Positions 7,958-16,040 of a stretch of 64,000 bases of DNA are shown here, piece by piece. A program made the position numbers and the translations under genes. The stretch's first letter is position 1, and each line of letters starts with the position of its first letter. This DNA is from VXRD01 sp965232265 (lineage in GTDB: Bacteria > Latescibacterota > UBA2968), in the NCBI GenBank assembly GCA_965232265.1, contig CBDDPH010000002.1:2356001-2420000 (forward strand). The letters run 5' to 3'. The notes under the pieces were generated by a model. That model was not told where the DNA came from. It saw only the letters and a program-made list of their open reading frames with translations, and searched no databases.

Positions 7958-8837
7958 GTGCAGTGACTATGAACTCGACCGCTAATAACTTTAGTAGTCC
8001 TGCGGTGCAGGCAATGAATCTAATTCGGTATGTTGGGGATAGGGTATTGGAATCGGGAGAACCCATCGAAGATCTTCCGTACGAGTAGCGAGGGAACTGT
8101 ATCGTGCCTGGGTTTAATTTCCCCAGGATAAAATAATTATTCCTTGGCACTATTGCAGGGACTCCTTTAACATGTATTTCCACTTCAATGGCATATTCCG
8201 CCACAGGAACACCGGCTTGATTTCTCACACGATGGGTTTGAGCAATCAGATTCGCAAATAGAACGAGGGGATAAGCTGGCGGGAGAAATAGCTCTTGCTT
8301 TTCCTGAACCTCATAGGTCCCCAATAAATGGCCCAACTCAATTAGTCCATCGCAGTGAATTTCTCGGTAGATTTGTTCAGGCACCTTTTGAGGGTGATTT
8401 TCCTCGGAAAAGTATTCTGCCCGGGCACCGCGTAGTATTGGTCGCCAATGGGTAGGTTCGGTATCCTGAGCCTCGTTGTATATTTGAGTGCCGTCTTTAC
8501 TTTGCAAAGCTGATCGCCACGGTTCAGAGAGATTCTCGATGATTGGGATTGGTGAAATTTCGGCAGCAACTGGCGGTTTTGTGCTGGACTCTTTTATACC
8601 CAGCAGACAAACGCCGCCATACGCATTTGCGAAGGCGACGACTTCCTCGAGTATCTCGTTTTTTGCTCGGTCTCCAATTTGGTTCTTGCCTTCGATCCAT
8701 GGATCGGTATTACCTTTCTTCGCTGGCAGGTTTTCTTTGAACTCGATTTGTTCACCTTCAGGAACTTGCGAATCAATCAACGATTTAATATCGCTGATGC
8801 TGATTTGATCAGCAGGTTTGGAAAGCACTTCAATCAT
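7926..8837 (-). CDS. AlbA_2 (Schlafen-type) domain protein
   Basis: The N-terminal 100 residues carry the AlbA_2 signature: EQIEFKENLPAKKG, then ILEEVVAFANAYGGVCLLGIKES. This nucleic-acid-binding domain is typical of bacterial Schlafen-like and divergent AAA proteins. The remainder (to residue 303) has a beta-rich stretch with no family I recognise, and the HATPase and winged-helix domains common downstream of AlbA_2 are absent. AAAGGAG precedes the ATG. It is convergent with moxR, overlapping it by 32 bases, and divergent from vapB. With vapBC it looks like an insertion into the moxR operon. Its function is unknown; a regulatory or defence role is an inference. Confidence 0.75.
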   Translation of the reverse strand: MIEVLSKPADQISISDIKSLIDSQVPEGEQIEFKENLPAKKGNTDPWIEGKNQIGDRAKNEILEEVVAFANAYGGVCLLGIKESSTKPPVAAEISPIPIIENLSEPWRSALQSKDGTQIYNEAQDTEPTHWRPILRGARAEYFSEENHPQKVPEQIYREIHCDGLIELGHLLGTYEVQEKQELFLPPAYPLVLFANLIAQTHRVRNQAGVPVAEYAIEVEIHVKGVPAIVPRNNYFILGKLNPGTIQFPRYSYGRSSMGSPDSNTLSPTYRIRFIACTAGLLKLLAVEFIVTAPTPDPPLAVE

Positions 8838-8912
8838 AGGTTTACTCCTTTAGTTGGATCTAAAGACATAGTATTTTTTTGTAGAACAATATACAATAGT
8901 CCCGAAACTTCT

Positions 8913-8971
8913 GTGATATTAAACCCTATTTTTGCATATTTTACAAATATAACTGATGCGTACAATATCAC
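8913..8971. promoter_or_regulatory. Possible vapBC promoter and operator
   Basis: GTGATATT (8913-8920) and AATATCAC (8964-8971) form a perfect 8-bp inverted repeat upstream of vapB. Between them TTTACA (8940-8945) and TACAAT (8961-8966) could be -35 and -10 boxes with a short 15-bp spacer. AbrB-type VapB proteins commonly repress their own operon through inverted repeats; binding here is an inference. An AGGAGAG ribosome site follows before the vapB ATG. Confidence 0.4.
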
Positions 8972-8989
8972 TTTTCAGGAGAGTGAGCG

Positions 8990-9205
8990 ATGCGTGTGAC
9001 GAGCAAAGGACAAGTGACCATTCCCAAAAAGGTGCGCGAAGCATTGGGAATTGGGCCAAAATCAGAAGTCGATTTTGTGGAAGAAAATGGTCGTGTTTAT
9101 CTGGTAAAAAAGTCAAAAGAAAATCCTTATAAGCGTCTGTTGGGGTCTGCTACAATCAAAATGACTACGGATGAGATTATGGCATTGACCCGAGGTGAAA
9201 AATGA
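8990..9205 (+). CDS. vapB: AbrB/SpoVT-fold antitoxin (VapB type)
   Basis: The 71-residue protein has a swapped-hairpin AbrB DNA-binding domain at its N-terminus: VTSKGQVTIPKKVREALGIGPKSEVDFVEENGRVYL. The C-terminal tail (TTDEIMALTRGEK) should wrap and inhibit the toxin. The gene overlaps the PIN-domain gene by four bases (ATGA), the normal VapBC arrangement. The pair probably autoregulates through the inverted repeat upstream. Base composition is more A/T-rich than the flanking moxR and DUF58 genes, consistent with acquisition. Confidence 0.9.
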   Translation: MRVTSKGQVTIPKKVREALGIGPKSEVDFVEENGRVYLVKKSKENPYKRLLGSATIKMTTDEIMALTRGEK

Positions 9206-9630
9206 CGGGTATGCTCGTGGATTCCAATGTCATTTTAGATGTCTTTGAAAATGATCCCGTTTGGGCAGACTGGTCTTTACAGGTGCTTGGACAGTACCGT
9301 GACACTCACGAGTTTTTCATCAATCCGATCATTTACGCCGAGGTTTCAATCGGTTATGAAAATATTGAAGAATTAGAGCAGGTGTTAAAAGAGGGCAAAT
9401 TTCAGATGCGCCAAATTCCGAAGGAAGCTCTTTTTTCAGCCGGCAAGGCTTTTTTGGCATATCGTAAGCGCGGTGGAATACGGCGTTCACCATTACCCGA
9501 TTTTTTTATAGGCGCACACGCCTCAGTTGAAAAATTACCCCTGCTAACCCGAGATGCAGCGCGCTACAAAACAGATTTTCCGACTGTAAATTTGATTTCT
9601 CCAGAGAGCAATCCATTACGTAAAAAATGA
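9202..9630 (+). CDS. vapC: PIN-domain ribonuclease toxin (VapC type)
   Basis: This 142-residue PIN-domain toxin should cleave RNA in a metal-dependent manner and be neutralised by the upstream AbrB-type antitoxin. The acidic active-site residues are in place: D7 (LVDSN), E47 (IIYAEVSIGY), D100 (LPDFFIGAHA) and D118 (LLTRDAARYKTDFP). The length is normal and the frame is intact, so the toxin appears functional. It starts inside the vapB stop. VapC toxins often target tRNA or rRNA; the target here cannot be predicted. Confidence 0.9.
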   Translation: MTGMLVDSNVILDVFENDPVWADWSLQVLGQYRDTHEFFINPIIYAEVSIGYENIEELEQVLKEGKFQMRQIPKEALFSAGKAFLAYRKRGGIRRSPLPDFFIGAHASVEKLPLLTRDAARYKTDFPTVNLISPESNPLRKK

Positions 9631-9790
9631 ACGAGTAAACGAAATACACGGCCCAACTTCAGTGATGACAAAAAACAACTGGATTGCGGCTTTAAGCATG
9701 CCGCAATGACGATTGCTACTCGTCCCACCTGCCCCTGATTGATTCTATCAGGGATGTCCTGGGCGGAGGAGCTTTTAGTTCTTAAGTAAC
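9631..9790. repeat. Intergenic hairpins, including a dispersed repeat
   Basis: ATTGCGGC (9683-9690) pairs with GCCGCAAT (9700-9707). The surrounding CTGGATTGCGGC...ATGCCGCAATGAC recurs at 42650-42682. A second hairpin is CCCTGAT (9733-9739) with ATCAGGG (9747-9753). A GGAGGAG sequence lies about 20 bases before the next ATG, unusually far for a ribosome site. Confidence 0.55.
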
Positions 9791-12655
9791 ATGCAAAATT
9801 CTATTTACACATATCTCGATCCGGCAGAATTGGCGCGTATTGCGGATCTGGAACTTTTGGCGCGTACGGTTATTTCCGGGCTGCAAGGTGGGGCGCATCG
9901 CAGTATTCACCACGGGGCGTCGGTTGAGTTTGCCCAATATCGTCCCTATGCTTGGGGCGATGATTTGCGCTTTGTCGATTGGCGGCTGTACGGACGGAGT
10001 GATCGGCTGCACGTGAAGCAGTTTCAGGATGAGCGCAATTTGCGTTCTACTATTTTGCTGGATTGCAGCGCGTCTATGGACTATGGTTCGGGAGATGTGA
10101 GCAAGTTTCGGTATGCACAGATGCTGGCGGCGTGTCTGGTGATGCTGGCTTCTGGTCAGGGGGATGCCGTGGGTTTTGCCGCTTATCATCGGGAGTTGAT
10201 CGCGCATGTGCCCGCGCGTCGTCGGGATGGGCAACGCCATCGCATTTTGATGGAGATCGACAATTTGAGGCCCGCGGGTGAAGAGACAGATACGGCGGGG
10301 ACGTTGCGCGTGATGGGCGATGTGTTGCCTGCGCGGGGCATGGTGGTGTTGATCGGCGATTTGTTGCATCCGGCAGATGAGATGATTGTGCATTTGCGTT
10401 CTCTGCGGGCACAGCGTCACGATGTGCTGGTGTTGCAGGTGAGCGATCCGGCTGAGCAGACGTTTCCCTTTGATCGGTCGGTGACGCTGGTGGATGCCGA
10501 GGATAGCCGCGAGCAATTTGCCGTGCCAGAGGAGGTGCGAGAGGCCTATTTGGATAATCGCAGGCGACATTTTGACGCGATAAGAGAAGCGTGTTTGGCA
10601 GCGGAAATCGATATTGAAGAGTTCGCGTGTTCTGAACCTCTTGGATATGGCGTTGCACCGGTTTTTACATCGGCGCAACGATGGGTTGATCGCGCCGAGC
10701 AGGCAGTCGGGAGGTGTGTGATGGGGCTGCTGGCTCCGCTTTTTGCCCTGGGTGTTGCGCTGATTGGCATTCCCTATTTTGTGCATCGCATTCGCCGTCC
10801 TGAGCGCGAGACCGTGCGGTTTAGCAGTTTGATGTTTGTGCCGGATGTCAAGCGCGAGGTGATTGAGCGCAGGCGCGTTCAACACGTTGTGTTGATGTTG
10901 TTGCGAATGGTGGTGCTGGTCGCTCTTGCGCTTGCGTTTGCGCGGCCTTTCCAAGAGATGATGTTGGATGCTGAGGCGGCGGCTTCGGGAACGACGGATC
11001 ATGTGATTGCGATGGATGTTTCGCTGAGTATGGGATATGATGGGGTGTGGGAACGCGCGAAGATGGGGGCGAAGGCCGTATTGGAGACTGTGGCGCCGGG
11101 GGATCGGGTTGGATTTGTGCGTTTTGCACAGCAGGCCGTGGTGGATGTGCCGCTTTCGGGTGATGTGGCAGATGTTCGACACGCGATTGAGATCGCCGAT
11201 GTGACGTGGGCACATACCGATTATGTTTCGGCACTTCAGGCAGTTGAGCATGTTTTTGCGGCCGATACCGCGCAGGTGAAGCGCGTGGTTCACGTGATCA
11301 GCGATTTTCAGGCGAGTGGTCTGCCGGTGTCCGATATGGGATGGCGATTGCCGGGCGAGATTGAGCTTCAAGCGGTTGACGTGGGAGCCGCCCAGGTGTC
11401 CAATGCGTCGGTTGACGCGCTCGCTGTGCGGGCTGTAAAGGACGATGTATTACGGGTTCGTGCTCGCGTGAGAAATTGGTCTGGGCAAGGGAGACTTGCC
11501 GCACAACTGATGGTCGGTGGAGAGGTGATAGAAACGCGCGATGTGACGGTGTTGCCTGGCAATGCGACGCAGGTGGCTTTCTCCGTGCCTTTGGAGGATG
11601 GGATAAACGGATATGTCGCGCTCGCGGGAGGCGATGGGTTGCAGCGAGATGATCGCCGTTTTTTTGCATGGCTTGCCAAACCGCAACATCCCATTGCGGT
11701 GTTGAACGCTTCGGAAGCCACACAGTTTATGCTCAAGGCTGCTGTGCCCGAGGGCGCGGATTGGCGATTGACCTGGTCTGGAGAACTTATGGGGTCGGCG
11801 GTGATTGCCGAAGATGTGACTTCTATAAGCGAGTTTGCAGATTATGTTGAAGATGGCGGTGCGCTGTTTCTGCCGCTTCGCCGAGATGCCGATATTCAGT
11901 CTGTGAATGCCTTGCTCGCCCGTGCGAATATCCGGGTCTCTGGGGTGGCGGAGGCGGGGTATGCCGCGTTGGCGTGGGTCGATTTGGAGCACCCGATTTT
12001 TCGTCCTTTCAGGGGCGCGCGATTTAACGATTTTTCATCTGTCCGCTATGAGAATTACCACGTTATTACCGCAGACAGTTCAGCCTCGGTGCTGGCAAAA
12101 TACGACGATCTTATGCCCGCTATTGTCGAGGGCAAGATAGGAGAAGGGCGCATCGTGATCTGGGCTGGTGGGATGGGGTTTGATCGGTCAAATTTGGCGC
12201 GAACGCCGCGGTTTGTGCCTTTGTTGCACGAGACGTTGCGCTATTTATCGGGTGATCGGGAGATTGAGACAGATTATCACGTGGGCGATGCGATAAGTGC
12301 TTCTGATGCGGTGGAACGGGTTCTGGGACCAGAGGGATCGGATTCTGTCGTTGGCGGTATGCGTATATTCCAGGTGCCTGGCGTATATCGGTGGGGAGCG
12401 CAAACCGCATCGGTCAATGTCGCAGATCGAGAGAGCGATTTGGCGCGGATAACGCCCGCGGAATTTGAGATTCGGCTGTGCGATGCGCCCGTGTTATTTC
12501 AGCGAGATGGCAAACCATCGGCTGATCTTTCGATTCTGTATGAATACGGTCGCTGGATACTCGGTTTTTTGCTCGCTTTGCTTTTGATTGAACATTTTTA
12601 TGCCGCGTATTTGAGTGCGGATAGACGAATCCGATCCGCAGATGAACGCAGATAG
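9791..12655 (+). CDS. DUF58-BatA fusion: cytoplasmic DUF58 domain joined to a membrane VWA protein
   Basis: Residues 1-300 are a complete DUF58 protein (ELARIADLELLARTVISGL, QYRPYAWGDDLRFVDWRLY, ILLDCSASMDYG, GMVVLIGDL). From residue 311 the protein is a BatA-like VWA protein: MGLLAPLFALGVALIGIPYF is the usual BatA N-terminal helix, then a second helix near 370-390, a VWA domain with MIDAS DVSLS, a large C-terminal part with a GATase-like stretch, and a final membrane helix (ILGFLLALLLIEHFYAAYL). These are normally two genes. At the joint the DNA keeps GGGAGGTG and ATG 10721, an apparent internal ribosome site, so BatA may also be made alone. The final RSADERR and stop come from a repeat. Confidence 0.88.
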   Translation: MQNSIYTYLDPAELARIADLELLARTVISGLQGGAHRSIHHGASVEFAQYRPYAWGDDLRFVDWRLYGRSDRLHVKQFQDERNLRSTILLDCSASMDYGSGDVSKFRYAQMLAACLVMLASGQGDAVGFAAYHRELIAHVPARRRDGQRHRILMEIDNLRPAGEETDTAGTLRVMGDVLPARGMVVLIGDLLHPADEMIVHLRSLRAQRHDVLVLQVSDPAEQTFPFDRSVTLVDAEDSREQFAVPEEVREAYLDNRRRHFDAIREACLAAEIDIEEFACSEPLGYGVAPVFTSAQRWVDRAEQAVGRCVMGLLAPLFALGVALIGIPYFVHRIRRPERETVRFSSLMFVPDVKREVIERRRVQHVVLMLLRMVVLVALALAFARPFQEMMLDAEAAASGTTDHVIAMDVSLSMGYDGVWERAKMGAKAVLETVAPGDRVGFVRFAQQAVVDVPLSGDVADVRHAIEIADVTWAHTDYVSALQAVEHVFAADTAQVKRVVHVISDFQASGLPVSDMGWRLPGEIELQAVDVGAAQVSNASVDALAVRAVKDDVLRVRARVRNWSGQGRLAAQLMVGGEVIETRDVTVLPGNATQVAFSVPLEDGINGYVALAGGDGLQRDDRRFFAWLAKPQHPIAVLNASEATQFMLKAAVPEGADWRLTWSGELMGSAVIAEDVTSISEFADYVEDGGALFLPLRRDADIQSVNALLARANIRVSGVAEAGYAALAWVDLEHPIFRPFRGARFNDFSSVRYENYHVITADSSASVLAKYDDLMPAIVEGKIGEGRIVIWAGGMGFDRSNLARTPRFVPLLHETLRYLSGDREIETDYHVGDAISASDAVERVLGPEGSDSVVGGMRIFQVPGVYRWGAQTASVNVADRESDLARITPAEFEIRLCDAPVLFQRDGKPSADLSILYEYGRWILGFLLALLLIEHFYAAYLSADRRIRSADERR

Positions 12656-12797
12656 GCGCAGATGTGTAGGGGCGAATAGACGAATCCGCAGATGACGCAG
12701 AAAAAACGCGAGTAATTTGAGCGTTTTACGCAGATGTGTAGGGGCGAAAAATTTTTCGCCCGTCGTTGGGATTCGCAGATTAACACAGGATTTCAAA
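12640..12797. repeat. Cluster of CGCAGATG units with a 20-bp palindrome
   Basis: Four or more CGCAGATG-type units (12640-12664, 12687-12700, 12729-12737, 12773-12788) alternate with two copies of TGTAGGGGCGAA. The second leads into a perfect palindrome, GGGCGAAAAATTTTTCGCCC at 12742-12761. The left end supplies the last codons of the DUF58-BatA fusion. No ribosome site stronger than AACACAGG precedes the next ATG. Confidence 0.75.
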
Positions 12798-15700
12798 ATG
12801 AACAAAATGAACCTTCTACCGCTTAAATTGGAACACGCGATCCGCGAAGTGGCCGCACAGTTTGAGCGTCGCCGGCGTTTGCAGGGGCGGTTGATGTTTG
12901 GCGCGGTGTTCTTGGGGTTGCTGATTGGGGTGTGCGCTGTGGTGGCTTTTGCCGATCGCGTGCCTGTGATTGTGCCGGTGATCGCATTTCTCATTCTGGT
13001 CTTTGGCGCGGGTTACAGGTGGTTGTATGTGCCGCAGCGGGCGGTGGTGACGCGAGAGCAGATTGCGCTGTTTCTCGATGCACATCATCCCGAGCTCGAG
13101 GATCTGATTGTGAGTACTGTGTCGCTGCACGGGTCAACGCCGGTTTCCGAGTGGATGACCGAGCAGGTGTTTCAGCAGGTGCGCGAATTGTCGGCGATAC
13201 AGGCGCCACCTGTGATCGATTTGCGCGTTTTGAAGCGGGTGCGCCGCGCGGTTGTTGGGGTTTGGGGATTGGGTGTTGTTGTGTTGCTCATCGCGTTGTG
13301 GCAGGTGGATCTGCGCGATATTACAGGTCGGTTGTTTTTTGCACCGGTTTTGCCATTGCCCTATACGGTTGAACCGGGTGATGCGCGGGTGCGGCGAGGG
13401 GCGCATCAGATGGTGTGGGTGACGACAGATCTTATGGGTGCGAGCAAGGCGATCCAGTGGCGGACATCGAGCGGGGACTGGCAAACCGCGCCGTTAGAGC
13501 CTGGAGAGGCTGGCGATGTGTTTGCACACCAGTTGCGCGATTTGTATGCCGATACAGAATATCAGGTGCAGGTTGGATCCTATCGTTCCGAGGTCTATAC
13601 ACTGTCGGTGTGGACGCCGCCCGAGGTGGTGTCAATTGGACTCCTGTATCGCTATCCCGACTATTTGGAAATGGAAGACCGGGATGTGCCTTATGGCGGC
13701 GATATTACGGCGCCCGAAGGCACGGAGGTGGTGGTGTCGGTGACGGTGAATAAAGCGTTGGAAAAGGCATCGCTGGTATTGGATGGTGGGGAAGTAATGG
13801 CGTTGGAAAAATCGGATGAGGCCGTGTGGGAAGGCGCGCTGTCGATTGTAGAGAGCGGTACTTATGAGGTGGGGTTGCGCGATGCCGATGGCGAGAAAAA
13901 TGAGTATGCGCGCACGTATAAAATTACGGCGAAGGTCGATCAGCCGCCGCGCATTCAGGTTCGTTTTCCACGCGGGGATGACGAGGCTACGGCAATTGAG
14001 GAGGTGGCTTTTGGGTTTTCGATAAAAGACGATTACGGGCTTGTGGATTACGGTTTGCAATACGAGGTGGCAGGGCGCGATCCGGTGCGGATTTCTCTCA
14101 AGACGGAGACAGCGCGGATAGAGAGTGCCGAGGGTGAGTATCCGATGGCATTGGAAGATTTGGAACTTGCGGCGGGTGATTTTATTACCTGGACGGTCTG
14201 GGCAGAAGATGGCAAGCCTGGGCGGTCCGAGATTGAGACGCTGGGCGATCCCTACTTTTTGGAGATTCGGCCTTTTGAACGGGTCTATCGCCAGGCTGTG
14301 AGCAATGAGGGTGGTCAGCAGGGGCAGGGTGGGGGACAGCGGGGTGGTGCTGAGGGCCAGAAGCAGGTGATTATTGCGATCTGGAATTTGCGTAAAGGCG
14401 CGTCGGGAATGGATTGGGAAGAATACGATGAGCAGAAGCACGCCATTATTGAGGCGCAGGAGAATGTTCGGGGTTCTGTGAGGAATCCGGCAGCGGACTT
14501 GGAAGCCGAGTTTGCAGGTGTTGTAGAGGCACTGAGCGAGGCGTCTTTTGACGATCCGGATGCGGCATTGGCAAGGGCATGGGGGCATGCCCAGCGTGCG
14601 TATCGATACCTGTTGCAGAGGCGACCGAGAGAGGCAGAGGTCGTGCAAAACAGGCAGCGGCAGCGCGGCAGCGGTGGGGGTCAGGCACAGCAACGCGAGT
14701 TGGATGGTCTGGAGTTGGCGCAGCGACGAGATTTTCGGGAAGAGGCATCTACACTGCAACAGCAACTTGCGGAGACGGCAGAGGCACAAAATAAAATTGA
14801 GGAATTGACGCGGCGGCAGGCGGCGATTAACGAAGATGTGGCGCAGTTGATTTCAGAGGCGGAAAAGCTGGAGCGCGAAGCCCGCGAAGAAGCCGAACGG
14901 CGCTTGGAGCAGTTGCGCGAAGCGCAGCGTCAGACGATGGACGCGCTCGATGCGGTCAATGGCGAGATTGCGTCTGGGGATATGGATCCACAACAGGCGC
15001 GGCGGGCGCGGGAGCAATTGGAAGGTGCGCGGCGGCAGATGAGTCGCAGCGCGCAAAATCTTCAAGGTGATCAGTTGCAACGGGCGCGGGCTGCGGGCAA
15101 TCGCGCTTTGGACGCCTTGCGCGATGTGCAGGAGCAACTGGGCAATTTATCGCGCGGGGCGGCGGCTGAGCGCATGAGGATGTTGCAAAAAAATATGGAC
15201 AGTTTGCGCGCGCAACAGCGCGGTTTGGTCGCACAGGCTCAGGATCAGCAGACGCGGCGCGGGACGCTGGCCGATTCAGAGCGCGCGTTGAGCGAGATGA
15301 TGGAAGACAAGCAACGCACGACCGATCAGTTCCGCGATATGATGGAGGAGGCGAGTGCGTTGGCAGAAAAGGCCGCTGAAAGCCAGGGTCTGATGGCGCA
15401 AAAGCTCAATGACTGGCTGCGCGAGACGAGCCGAGAGGGCATTTTTGAAGATATGCAAGCGGGCGAGCGATTGGTGAGACTGGGGGCGTGGCAGGCATCG
15501 GAAACACACGAGCGCGGCGTGGCGGACAAATTGGATCAGGCGGCTGAAAAACTCGATGGTGTCGCGCAACTTCTGGTGCGCGATGATCTGGAGGCACTGG
15601 AGCGGGCGCAGGAGCGTTTGGAGCGTGTGATGGGGGGAGAAAGAGGGGATGGTGACGGGCGTTTTGGATGGGGCCCGCAAGATCCCGATGCGTTGCGCCG

Positions 15701-16040
15701 ATTTGCCGAAGGCGGTTTTCGCGATTGGATGGATCGCTTGCGCGAGGCCGAGTCGCTTTTGCCAGCTGATTTGGGTGTGCGACAGCGTTTGACGGGTGTC
15801 CGGGAAGATCTGGCGGGCATTGGCCGCGATTATTATCGCAAGGGGGCGGTGCCGCAATACGATTTGATTTTTGAGCGTGCGATCAAGCCTTTGACGCTGT
15901 CTGCCGAAGAATTGTCGGTGCTGATTCGCGAGCGAAAAGGAGACTATGGCCTTTCCGCTGGCAAGGCAGACGAAATTCCCGAGCAATACCGCGCCCGCGT
16001 TGCCGAATACTTTAAGGCATTGACGGAAAATGAGAAGTGA
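12798..16040 (+). CDS. DUF4175-like large membrane coiled-coil protein
   Basis: The product has about 1,080 residues. Two close N-terminal membrane helices (LMFGAVFLGLLIGVCAVVAF and VPVIVPVIAFLILVFGAG) and a third near residue 150 precede an extracytoplasmic beta-rich region. From about residue 520 a Q/G-rich linker leads to a very long charged coiled coil (EEASTLQQQLAETAEAQNK onward, rich in Glu, Arg and Gln). The C-terminus (IPEQYRARVAEYFKALTENE) is like proteins encoded in MoxR/BatA loci. I assign it to the DUF4175-type group from layout and context rather than a clear motif. The ATG at 12798 is preferred because upstream frame sequence is repeat DNA. Its stop overlaps the next start. Confidence 0.7.
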   Translation: MNKMNLLPLKLEHAIREVAAQFERRRRLQGRLMFGAVFLGLLIGVCAVVAFADRVPVIVPVIAFLILVFGAGYRWLYVPQRAVVTREQIALFLDAHHPELEDLIVSTVSLHGSTPVSEWMTEQVFQQVRELSAIQAPPVIDLRVLKRVRRAVVGVWGLGVVVLLIALWQVDLRDITGRLFFAPVLPLPYTVEPGDARVRRGAHQMVWVTTDLMGASKAIQWRTSSGDWQTAPLEPGEAGDVFAHQLRDLYADTEYQVQVGSYRSEVYTLSVWTPPEVVSIGLLYRYPDYLEMEDRDVPYGGDITAPEGTEVVVSVTVNKALEKASLVLDGGEVMALEKSDEAVWEGALSIVESGTYEVGLRDADGEKNEYARTYKITAKVDQPPRIQVRFPRGDDEATAIEEVAFGFSIKDDYGLVDYGLQYEVAGRDPVRISLKTETARIESAEGEYPMALEDLELAAGDFITWTVWAEDGKPGRSEIETLGDPYFLEIRPFERVYRQAVSNEGGQQGQGGGQRGGAEGQKQVIIAIWNLRKGASGMDWEEYDEQKHAIIEAQENVRGSVRNPAADLEAEFAGVVEALSEASFDDPDAALARAWGHAQRAYRYLLQRRPREAEVVQNRQRQRGSGGGQAQQRELDGLELAQRRDFREEASTLQQQLAETAEAQNKIEELTRRQAAINEDVAQLISEAEKLEREAREEAERRLEQLREAQRQTMDALDAVNGEIASGDMDPQQARRAREQLEGARRQMSRSAQNLQGDQLQRARAAGNRALDALRDVQEQLGNLSRGAAAERMRMLQKNMDSLRAQQRGLVAQAQDQQTRRGTLADSERALSEMMEDKQRTTDQFRDMMEEASALAEKAAESQGLMAQKLNDWLRETSREGIFEDMQAGERLVRLGAWQASETHERGVADKLDQAAEKLDGVAQLLVRDDLEALERAQERLERVMGGERGDGDGRFGWGPQDPDALRRFAEGGFRDWMDRLREAESLLPADLGVRQRLTGVREDLAGIGRDYYRKGAVPQYDLIFERAIKPLTLSAEELSVLIRERKGDYGLSAGKADEIPEQYRARVAEYFKALTENEK

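Noticed and set aside
9782..11371. 529-codon minus-strand frame
   Set aside because: It is antisense to the DUF58-BatA gene, with low-complexity His, Pro and Arg content.
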